Of a DNA stretch of 12,050 bases, positions 1-5,286 are shown piece after piece. The stretch is from Bifidobacteriaceae bacterium (lineage in GTDB: Bacteria; Actinomycetota; Actinomycetes; Actinomycetales; Bifidobacteriaceae), in contig JAISKS010000068.1 of the NCBI GenBank assembly GCA_031260825.1, forward strand, positions 1 through 12,050, given 5' to 3'. Position numbers and translations under genes: made by a program. Positions within the stretch are counted from its first letter, which is position 1; every line of letters starts with the position of its first letter. The notes beneath the pieces were generated by a model that made no database searches, was not told the origin of the DNA, and was given only the letters and a program-made list of their open reading frames with translations.

Positions 1-69
1 TTTAATGCTGCTACTATTAATAATTCGCTAGGCTCAATTAGCGTATCACTTTCAAACGCGCTTTGGTAA
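1..69 (+). CDS. C-terminal end of an unidentified protein (5' partial)
   Basis: Frame 1 is open from the window edge to a TAA at 67-69 and gives 22 residues ending in SISVSLSNALW. The other two forward frames are closed at once, by a TAA at 3-5 and a TAG soon after, so frame 1 is the only one that can be a gene end. The alternating hydrophobic and polar residues suggest a terminal beta strand. I do not recognise the family. The stop lies 22 nt from the hisI stop codon, so the two genes converge. Confidence 0.45.
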   Translation, partial: FNAATINNSLGSISVSLSNALW

Positions 70-86
70 AAAACTCAAGCCAAATC

Positions 87-116
87 AGGTACTAGTCAAA
101 GCAAGTTCTAGTACCT
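87..116 (-). terminator. Inverted repeat over the hisI stop codon, possible hisI terminator
   Basis: AGGTACTAG at 87-95 and CTAGTACCT at 108-116 are perfect 9-bp inverted arms with a 12-nt loop. They cover the last codons and the stop of hisI. On the minus strand a run of six T (from the A-run at 68-73) follows about 13 nt beyond the stem. That is too far for a textbook intrinsic terminator, so the terminator role is uncertain. On the plus strand there is no T run after the stem. Confidence 0.35.
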
Positions 117-424
117 CTATGGCAACAAACCCCGCTACCAATATCAGCTTTCACAAGTAAAGTGTCTCCATCGCAATCAATATCAATTGATTTAAGTATA
201 AGCAAATTTCCGCTAGTTTCGCCCTTTGTCCAAAGCTCTTTTCGGTTCCTAGACCAGAAGGTAACATGGCCTTTCTCTTTTGTAACATTTAAAGAATCTT
301 CGTTCATATATCCAAGCATCAAAACTTCGCCTGTATCAAATTGTTGCACAATTGCAGGTACCAAACCATTTTCATCAAAATCAATTCTATCCAAACCATT
401 TTCATCAAATTTAATTTCCTGCAT
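92..424 (-). CDS. hisI: Phosphoribosyl-AMP cyclohydrolase
   Basis: HisI opens the adenine ring of phosphoribosyl-AMP in the third step of histidine biosynthesis; it is a cytosolic zinc/magnesium enzyme. The 110-residue product has the family blocks in order: FDTGEVLMLGYMNEDSL, TFWSRNR, LWTKGETSGN, the metal-binding IDCDGDTLL, and a C-terminal CCHRGTRTCF with the zinc-ligand cysteines. It is the short form without a fused HisE domain. I chose the ATG at 424-422 because GGGGAG (minus strand of 430-435) lies 5 nt upstream. A longer in-frame reading from a TTG at 484 would only add a repetitive VVCSVFW stretch. The N-terminus contains a tandem DENGL duplication. It diverges from pgi. The hisN-like gene at 3748 is the only other candidate histidine gene in the window. 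Confidence 0.93.
   Translation of the reverse strand: MQEIKFDENGLDRIDFDENGLVPAIVQQFDTGEVLMLGYMNEDSLNVTKEKGHVTFWSRNRKELWTKGETSGNLLILKSIDIDCDGDTLLVKADIGSGVCCHRGTRTCFD
361..420. repeat. Two 30-bp tandem units inside the hisI 5' coding region
   Basis: 361-390 and 391-420 share their first 19 bases exactly (CCAAACCATTTTCATCAAA) and then diverge, with about 24 of 30 positions equal overall. In HisI they encode IKFDENGLDR followed by IDFDENGLVP, a 10-residue in-frame duplication. Other HisI proteins have a single copy of this ENGL/EDGL start, so one copy is extra. Confidence 0.8.
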
Positions 425-473
425 ATGATCTCCCCAAAAAACACTGCATACCACTACCCAAAAAACACTGCAT
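411..473 (-). CDS. Possible 20-codon leader ORF overlapping the hisI start
   Basis: On the minus strand GGAGG (478-482), the best Shine-Dalgarno core in this leader, sits 4 nt before an ATG at 473-471. The ORF reads MQCFLGSG, MQCFLGRSYAGN and stop, ending at 411, so it overlaps the hisI ATG (424) in another frame. The first two 8-residue blocks come from the 24-bp duplication. There are no histidine codons, so classical his attenuation is not supported. It could couple translation into hisI or be chance; only the strong ribosome site argues for it. Confidence 0.3.
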   Translation of the reverse strand: MQCFLGSGMQCFLGRSYAGN

Positions 474-480
474 ACAACCT
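433..480. repeat. Two 24-bp tandem units in the hisI leader
   Basis: 433-456 and 457-480 share CCCAAAAAACACTGCATAC exactly, then differ in the last five bases (CACTA against AACCT). They lie between the predicted hisI promoter and its ribosome site. The leftmost CCC of the first unit forms part of the minus-strand GGGGAG site. Confidence 0.85.
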
Positions 481-499
481 CCAAAACCCAAATATTTTC

Positions 500-513
500 A
501 CAATATATATTGT
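500..513. promoter_or_regulatory. 14-bp perfect palindrome in the hisI-pgi intergenic region
   Basis: ACAATATATATTGT is its own reverse complement and overlaps the predicted hisI -10 box. Its position would suit an operator, but an AT-only core in AT-rich DNA makes a chance palindrome quite likely. Confidence 0.3.
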
Positions 514-537
514 AACATATTAATAAGCATTTTTTAA
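509..537 (-). promoter_or_regulatory. Predicted hisI promoter
   Basis: On the minus strand 517-509 reads TGTTACAAT, an extended -10 (TGN plus TACAAT). A weak -35, TTAAAA, lies at 537-532 with a 17-nt spacer. Transcription would start near 502, giving a leader of about 78 nt that contains the 24-bp duplication. The same extended form, TGTTATAAT, occurs before the gene at 8182. Confidence 0.5.
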
Positions 538-555
538 TGAAAAATTAAATCTCTC

Positions 556-590
556 GTGTATAATAATATATGTAACTTATATTTAAGGAG
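556..590 (+). promoter_or_regulatory. Predicted pgi -10 box and ribosome site
   Basis: TATAAT at 559-564, preceded by GTG, is a perfect -10. No good -35 is visible at 16-18 nt. AAGGAG at 585-590 is the ribosome site, 5 nt before the pgi ATG. Transcription would start near 571, giving a leader of about 25 nt. Confidence 0.6.
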
Positions 591-595
591 TAAAA

Positions 596-2290
596 ATGGT
601 AAATACAGACATTAAATTAGTGGATGCACCTTCAACTGAGGCTTGGGCAAATCTTCAAGCACATTATGATGGTTTACAAAAAGAAGGAATTTCTTTACGC
701 AAATGGTTTGATGCTGATAAAAAACGTGGCGCAGACTTTTCATATAAAGTTGGTCCACTTCATATTGACCTTTCAAAAAACTTAATTACTCCAAAAACTA
801 CTGCTTTACTTGCACAACTTGCTAAAGAAGTTGGCTTATCAGAAAAAATTAATGATATGTATTCAGGAAAACATATTAATAATACAGAAGATCGCGCAGT
901 ACTACACACAGCTCTTCGTCGTCCAAAAAACAAACCATTAACTGTTGACGGTCAGGACGTTACAGGCGATGTGCATAAAGTTCTTGATGATATGTATGCT
1001 TTCGCTGAAAAAGTTCGCTCAGGCGAGCATAAAGGCGTGACAGGCAAAAAAATTGAGACTATTGTAAATATCGGTATTGGTGGATCTGACCTTGGTCCAC
1101 GTATGGTTTACGAAGCATTAAAACCTTATCAAGACGGCATTACAGCTCGCTATATTTCAAATATTGATCCAGATGATGTTACAGATAATCTTGTAGATTT
1201 AGACCCAGAAACAACAATGATCATTATTGCTTCTAAAACATTTACAACTCTAGAAACTATGACAAACGCACGCGTTGCTCGTACATGGTTCCTAAATTCA
1301 CTTGCTAAAAAAGGTATTATCTCAAGCAATACTGACGAAAAAGCTACTGAAGCTATTAGCAAACATTTCATCGCAGTATCTACTGCTCTTGATTTAGTTG
1401 CAGAATTCGGCATTGATCCTAAGAACGCATTTGGTTTTTGGAATTTTGTTGGTGGAAGATATTCAGTTGATTCAGCTGTTGGTATGTCGCTAATTTTAGT
1501 TTACGGAGCTGCTGTATTTAAAGATTTCTTAAAAGGATTTAACGAAGTTGATGAGTATTTTGAGAAAACTGACATTGCTAAAAATGCAGTTGCTCTAATG
1601 GGACTTATTAATATTTGGTACTGCAACTTCTTCGGAAGTCATGCTCACGGTGTTCTTCCTTATTCACAGCATTTACACCGCTTCACAGCATACCTACAAC
1701 AAATGACAATGGAGTCAAACGGAAAGGGAGTTAAGGCAGATGGTACACCTGTAACAACACAAACTGGCGAAATCTTTTTCGGTGAACCTGGTACAAATGG
1801 TCAGCATGCATTCTACCAACTAATTCACCAAGGAACACGCTTAATTCCTTGCGATTTCATCGGTGTTGTAAACCCAGCTAATCCTGTAAAAGATGGCAAT
1901 CAAGATGTTCACGAATTATTCCTAGCAAACTTCCTTGCACAAACAACTGCACTTGCATTTGGAAAAACAGCTGACGAAGTTCGCGCTGAAGGCGTACCAG
2001 AAGAATTAGTTACAGCAAAAGTATTTTCAGGAAATCGTCCTACAACATCAATTATGGTGTCTGAATTAAACAGCGAGGCTGTTGGAGCACTTATTGCGCT
2101 TTATGAGCATATTACATTCACACAAGGTATTATCTGGAATCTTGACTCATTTGATCAATGGGGCGTTGAGCTTGGTAAAAAACTTGCAAACCAAATTGCT
2201 CCTGCAATCACTTCTGATGATGCAGCTTTAGAAAAATTAGACTCTTCTACACAGAACTTAATTAATTTCTACAGAAATAACCGCAAATAA
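596..2290 (+). CDS. pgi: Glucose-6-phosphate isomerase
   Basis: Pgi interconverts glucose 6-phosphate and fructose 6-phosphate in the cytosol, in glycolysis and gluconeogenesis. The 564-residue product has the normal length and all family marks: GIGGSDLG at about 160-167 and SKTFTTLETMTN (sugar-phosphate binding), PGI signature 1 around FVGGRYS (284-290), the catalytic glutamate in MESNGKG (E373), the histidine in GQHAFYQLIHQG (H404), and signature 2, FDQWGVELGK (519-528), with the active-site lysine K528. The N-terminal part with NNTEDRAVLHTALRRP looks most like the bifidobacterial enzyme. The ATG at 596 has AAGGAG 5 nt upstream and its own -10 box. It is a single-gene unit: hisI diverges upstream, and the repeat hairpins downstream probably end the transcript. 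Confidence 0.98.
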   Translation: MVNTDIKLVDAPSTEAWANLQAHYDGLQKEGISLRKWFDADKKRGADFSYKVGPLHIDLSKNLITPKTTALLAQLAKEVGLSEKINDMYSGKHINNTEDRAVLHTALRRPKNKPLTVDGQDVTGDVHKVLDDMYAFAEKVRSGEHKGVTGKKIETIVNIGIGGSDLGPRMVYEALKPYQDGITARYISNIDPDDVTDNLVDLDPETTMIIIASKTFTTLETMTNARVARTWFLNSLAKKGIISSNTDEKATEAISKHFIAVSTALDLVAEFGIDPKNAFGFWNFVGGRYSVDSAVGMSLILVYGAAVFKDFLKGFNEVDEYFEKTDIAKNAVALMGLINIWYCNFFGSHAHGVLPYSQHLHRFTAYLQQMTMESNGKGVKADGTPVTTQTGEIFFGEPGTNGQHAFYQLIHQGTRLIPCDFIGVVNPANPVKDGNQDVHELFLANFLAQTTALAFGKTADEVRAEGVPEELVTAKVFSGNRPTTSIMVSELNSEAVGALIALYEHITFTQGIIWNLDSFDQWGVELGKKLANQIAPAITSDDAALEKLDSSTQNLINFYRNNRK

Positions 2291-2304
2291 TCACTAATTT
2301 CTGC

Positions 2305-2446
2305 CGAGACTACGTTTTTGAGTAAAAAACACCCAATCACGCTTAAGTGAGTTCTGGTCTCGGCGACTCGAGACTACGTTTTTGAGTAAAAAACACCCAA
2401 TCACGCTTAAGTGAGTTCTGGTCTCGGCGACTCGAGACTACGTTTT
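2305..2446. repeat. 64-bp tandem repeat (two exact units plus 14 bp of a third)
   Basis: Unit 1 is 2305-2368 and unit 2 is 2369-2432; both start CGAGACTACGTTTTTGAG and appear identical over 64 bases. A third start, CGAGACTACGTTTT, at 2433-2446 runs into the 22-bp inverted repeat. Each unit has internal pairing: GTTTTT/AAAAAC around GAGTA, TCAC/GTGA around GCTTAA, and outer arms CGAGAC/GTCTCG. In unit 1 the outer arms extend to GCCGAGAC (2303-2310) and GTCTCGGC (2357-2364). The outer stem with two inner hairpins would form a three-way junction. The units look richer in GC than the flanks. I see no convincing ORF here. Together with the following inverted repeat the block is bounded by inverted CGAGACTACGTTTT ends (2305-2318, 2486-2499), as in a small non-autonomous element. 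Confidence 0.9.
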
Positions 2447-2499
2447 ATCCCTAAAAAGCTGCAAAAACCAGCACAAATTAGGGATAAAACGTAGTCTCG
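2433..2499 (+). terminator. 22-bp perfect inverted repeat, probable pgi terminator or element end
   Basis: The arms at 2433-2454 and 2478-2499 are perfect reverse complements over 22 bp, with a 23-nt loop that itself contains GCTG/CAGC (2458-2461, 2469-2472). The hairpin would be very stable and should hinder transcription leaving pgi. No T run follows the right arm on the plus strand, so it is not a standard intrinsic terminator. The left arm starts with the first 14 bases of the 64-bp unit, so the structure belongs to the repeat family rather than to pgi. Confidence 0.55.
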
Positions 2500-2525
2500 C
2501 CAAGAATAATACAAAATATAAAAAA

Positions 2526-2570
2526 TAGTGTATAATATAAATACAATATCTGTAACCCAATTTTAAGGAT
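2526..2570 (+). promoter_or_regulatory. Predicted promoter and ribosome site for the hpf-leuS cluster
   Basis: TAGTGTATAATATA at 2526-2539 contains a perfect TATAAT (2531-2536). The same 14 bases occur at 11427-11440 before the last gene, which supports a real promoter motif. No clear -35 is seen. AAGGAT at 2565-2570 lies 4 nt before the hpf ATG. The start would be near 2543, a leader of about 32 nt. Confidence 0.6.
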
Positions 2571-2574
2571 AATT

Positions 2575-3225
2575 ATGAAAGTTATAATCACAAATCGAAA
2601 TACTGATTTAAAAGATGAAGTAAAAGCTAAAATCGAAGAGCGCACTGCTACACTTGCAAAATATGCAACTGATGAGCAAGAAGCTAAAGTTGTTTTAAAA
2701 CATAATACAAACCCAAGCCGTGAAAGCCAAGCTGAGAAAGTAGAAATCACAGTTGAAGGTGGGGGAAGCAGAGCTCGAAGTGAAGCTCACGCAGCTGATT
2801 TAAAATCTGCATTTGACTTAGCACTTGGCAAAATTGCTGAGAGTATGCGTCGCGATCATGAGCGTAAGAAATCAAAAAACCGTAAAGATAAAGCACAATT
2901 TATCACTATGGAATATGTTGATCCAGAATTCCCTGCAGCTCCAGCTAAACCAAAAACTGTTACAGATTTAGATCAAGCAACAGCTAATGAAATCTTAGAT
3001 AAAGATATCAAAGCAGGACAAAGAGTTACAGCACGTATCGGTACTTCACCAGTTGTTGTAACACGTAAAGCATATCAAAACCGCGTTGAGACAATTGAAG
3101 ATGCTTTATATTCAATGGAAATGCTAGATCATGAATTCTACATTTTCGTAAATTCTGCAAATAACCGTCCTTCAGTTATTTACAAACGTGATGGATATAA
3201 TTACGGAATTATCGAATTAGACTAA
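2575..3225 (+). CDS. hpf: Ribosome hibernation promoting factor, long form
   Basis: Long HPF binds the 30S decoding region and pairs 70S ribosomes into inactive 100S dimers when growth slows. The 216-residue protein shows the two expected domains. Residues 1 to about 105 are the S30AE/YfiA ribosome-binding domain, starting MKVIITNRNTDLKDEVKAKIEE and ending in a basic RRDHERKKSKNRKDK stretch. After a linker, residues from about 150 to the end form the dimerisation domain, with EDALYSMEMLDHEFYIFVN and RPSVIYKRDGYNYGIIEL. The ATG has AAGGAT 4 nt upstream and a -10 box at 2531. It leads a close-spaced cluster with rpmH, rnpA, hisN-like and leuS; location beside rpmH-rnpA is not the usual place for hpf. 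Confidence 0.95.
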   Translation: MKVIITNRNTDLKDEVKAKIEERTATLAKYATDEQEAKVVLKHNTNPSRESQAEKVEITVEGGGSRARSEAHAADLKSAFDLALGKIAESMRRDHERKKSKNRKDKAQFITMEYVDPEFPAAPAKPKTVTDLDQATANEILDKDIKAGQRVTARIGTSPVVVTRKAYQNRVETIEDALYSMEMLDHEFYIFVNSANNRPSVIYKRDGYNYGIIELD

Positions 3226-3256
3226 TCATACAAAATATAAATAGATAGGAAATATT

Positions 3257-3391
3257 ATGAAAAGAACCTTTCAACCAAATAACAGAAAAAGACATAAAAA
3301 ACACGGATTCCGTATTCGTATGCGTACTAAAAACGGCAAAGCTATAATTGCACGTCGTCGCGCTAAAAACAGATCAAGAGTTTCTGCGTAA
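3257..3391 (+). CDS. rpmH: 50S ribosomal protein L34
   Basis: L34 is a small, very basic protein of the large ribosomal subunit. The 44-residue product starts MKRTFQPNNRKRHKKHGFR, followed by MRTKNGKAIIARRRAKNRSR, the whole-family pattern; the ending RVSA is of actinobacterial type. The ATG is preceded by TAGGA about 6 nt upstream. It lies 31 nt after hpf and 30 nt before rnpA, with no separate promoter that I can defend, so it is probably transcribed with hpf. The rpmH-rnpA pairing is a widely conserved order. Confidence 0.97.
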   Translation: MKRTFQPNNRKRHKKHGFRIRMRTKNGKAIIARRRAKNRSRVSA

Positions 3392-3421
3392 GTATAGATT
3401 TTCTTTGAGTCTGGTACAATT

Positions 3422-3742
3422 ATGAATTCAAAAGAAATTCATAATGTATTTTTAGCTTCGAAAAAAATTCCTACTGATGGTTTAGTTTTTTATTTTCACA
3501 CTGATAAAAACGAACAATTTAAATCAAAAAACCATATCGCTGTAGTTACCAAAAAAACTGTTGGTAATGCAGTAAAACGCAATTTAATTCGTAGACGTGT
3601 TAAAGAAATTTTTAGACAATCTGGTCTTCAAAATAATTTATATATAAATGTAATTGTTCAGCCTATGATTAAAGATATCTCTTATGGTTTTTTACAAACA
3701 CAAATTCAAACAGCTCTAAATAAGTGGAATAAAATTGGGTAA
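3422..3742 (+). CDS. rnpA: Ribonuclease P protein component
   Basis: RnpA assists the catalytic RNA of RNase P in trimming tRNA 5' ends. The 106-residue protein is near family length and holds the signature NAVKRNLIRRRVKEIFR (the RNR region), preceded by HIAVVTKKTVG, where other members have VSKKVG. The N-terminus is short but keeps the F..V region as HNVFLASKK. The ATG at 3422 has no good Shine-Dalgarno (only CTGG about 7 nt upstream), and no better in-frame start exists nearby; translation may lean on the preceding rpmH. It is followed after 5 nt by the hisN-like gene, not by yidD or yidC. Confidence 0.93.
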   Translation: MNSKEIHNVFLASKKIPTDGLVFYFHTDKNEQFKSKNHIAVVTKKTVGNAVKRNLIRRRVKEIFRQSGLQNNLYINVIVQPMIKDISYGFLQTQIQTALNKWNKIG

Positions 3743-3747
3743 TTCAA

Positions 3748-5268
3748 ATGGGCTTTTTTGGTAAAAATAAATCTTCTGATCAACAAGAGGTAGTAGAAAT
3801 CGTTTTAGATTCTAAGGCTGATACAGATTATGAATTGGCTCCAGCTGATGATATAATTAATGAAAAAATCGATTATGATGAGAAGCATTCTAATCTAGAT
3901 TATGATGAGAAATTAGCTGAGATTTTTTCCGATGATTCTGAATTAGAATTAGAGTCTTTTGAAAATGAAAAAGGTTCAAAAATTCCTGAGTTGATTGATA
4001 GTTTAGTTCAAGATACTCTTATTGAAACTGAGCATCAAGAAATAATTAAAAATGCTATTGCTGATGATTCAATTGATGCTGCTGCTGTTGTGACAGATTT
4101 AGGTGTTGAAATTAAAGAAATAAGCCCTAATCCACAAACAAATCCACTGACATTACCAACGAATTCTATACCTCGTGGCGGTAATGTAAAGAACTCTCCA
4201 TTAAAAATAATTAATGCTTCAAATCTTTCCAAAGAAGAAAAAAAGCGTATGACTTTTGCGCTCAATTTCCTACGTCATGCAGACAAAAATACTATGGAAT
4301 ATTTTAATATTATCACCACAAGTTTATCTTCAGGAAAATCAGCTCAAAGCTTATATTATTCACTTAAAGATGATAAAACTCCTGTGACTATTGCTGATAT
4401 AAACACAGAAAATATGTTTAGATCTCTTGTTGAAAAACATTTTCCTGATGATATAATTTTGGGTGAAGAAGGCGGAGATGAAAAAGCTAATTTAGATACA
4501 GTAAATCTTTCTGATCAAATTGCCAATGAACAATATTTCAAAAAGCAAAAAGCAATCTTCGATAAAACTTTCAAAAAAGCTAATTCGCATATTAAAAATT
4601 CTGATTCTGCAACTGATGAAAAACTTTTTCAATGGATTATTGATCCAATAGATGGTACAGCAAATTATGTTCGCGGAATGCCTATCTGGGCAACTCTAAT
4701 CGCCTTATATGATTTTACAAATCCTGATGATCCTAAGCCGATTTTCTCAGTTGTATCTGCACCTGCGATTAGCAAAAGATGGTTTGGTATTCATAATGCT
4801 GCTGCTTGGACTGCTGATATTGGTCAGTCATTAGAATCTAGAAATACTAGAAATATTTGTATTTCAGGAGAGACAAAACTTGAAGATGCATTCGTATCAT
4901 ATTCTAGTTTATATGGTTGGAATGATCTTGGTCTTACTAATGAATTCTATGAACTTCTAAATGCTGCGAAACGAACTAGAGCATTTGGTGATTTCTATAA
5001 TTATATGCTTGTCGCTGAAGGTGTTTGTGATATTGCCCTTGAGCCAGAACTCAAAACTCATGATATGGCTGCGCTAATCCCGATTCTTTCTGGCGCGGGA
5101 GCTGTTTTCTCATCTGTAAATCCTGATCATATTAACCCTCCTTTTGGCCCTAATCTTGTCGCTACTTCTTCAGCTGCACTCCATTCAGTTGTTATTAGTA
5201 TTTTAAATCAGCACAGCAATGATGATACAATAATCACGGCACCCGTACCGCTTCCACCGAAAAATTAA
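3748..5268 (+). CDS. hisN: Inositol-monophosphatase-family phosphatase, probably histidinol-phosphatase, with acidic N-terminal extension
   Basis: This 506-residue cytosolic protein ends in a Mg-dependent IMPase-family domain. Visible metal-site motifs: DKTPVTIADINTE (about 209-221), GEEGG (239-243), WIIDPIDGTANYV (296-308, with D299 and D302), and THDMAALIPILSGAGA, where D439 is the last metal ligand. The WATLIAL and EPEL..HDMAAL context resembles actinobacterial HisN, which removes phosphate from histidinol phosphate; related members act on inositol or fructose phosphates, so the substrate is inferred. Two oddities: an acidic, low-complexity N-terminal extension of about 160 residues (DYDEK twice, many D and E) with no signal peptide, and about 52 residues between GEEGG and WIIDPIDGT, longer than usual. 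The ATG is 5 nt after rnpA with only a weak GGG site, so translational coupling is likely. The ending VPLPPKN is proline-rich. Confidence 0.8.
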   Translation: MGFFGKNKSSDQQEVVEIVLDSKADTDYELAPADDIINEKIDYDEKHSNLDYDEKLAEIFSDDSELELESFENEKGSKIPELIDSLVQDTLIETEHQEIIKNAIADDSIDAAAVVTDLGVEIKEISPNPQTNPLTLPTNSIPRGGNVKNSPLKIINASNLSKEEKKRMTFALNFLRHADKNTMEYFNIITTSLSSGKSAQSLYYSLKDDKTPVTIADINTENMFRSLVEKHFPDDIILGEEGGDEKANLDTVNLSDQIANEQYFKKQKAIFDKTFKKANSHIKNSDSATDEKLFQWIIDPIDGTANYVRGMPIWATLIALYDFTNPDDPKPIFSVVSAPAISKRWFGIHNAAAWTADIGQSLESRNTRNICISGETKLEDAFVSYSSLYGWNDLGLTNEFYELLNAAKRTRAFGDFYNYMLVAEGVCDIALEPELKTHDMAALIPILSGAGAVFSSVNPDHINPPFGPNLVATSSAALHSVVISILNQHSNDDTIITAPVPLPPKN

Positions 5269-5286
5269 TTTTAATAAGGAGATGTT

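Noticed and set aside
425..484. Longer hisI starting at TTG 484
   Set aside because: It adds only residues translated from the 24-bp repeat and ignores the GGGGAG site placed correctly for the ATG at 424.
2305..2446. CRISPR array
   Set aside because: The 64-bp units are adjacent with no unique spacers, and no cas gene is present.
3412..3420. TGGTACAAT as an extended -10 promoter for rnpA
   Set aside because: Transcription would start a few bases inside rnpA after its ATG, and no in-frame downstream start would be usable.
3870..3911. GATTATGATGAGAA direct repeat (DYDEK twice) in the phosphatase extension as a minisatellite
   Set aside because: Only two copies separated by unrelated codons; it fits low-complexity acidic sequence.
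5239..5265. Shared PLPPK motif at the end of the hisN-like protein and the start of the sortase (common CCGCTTCCACC)
   Set aside because: Only 11 bases are shared, in different contexts; proline-rich chance match is enough to explain it.
5269..5286. T-box or other riboswitch before leuS
   Set aside because: Only 18 nt separate the genes, too short for a leader structure.
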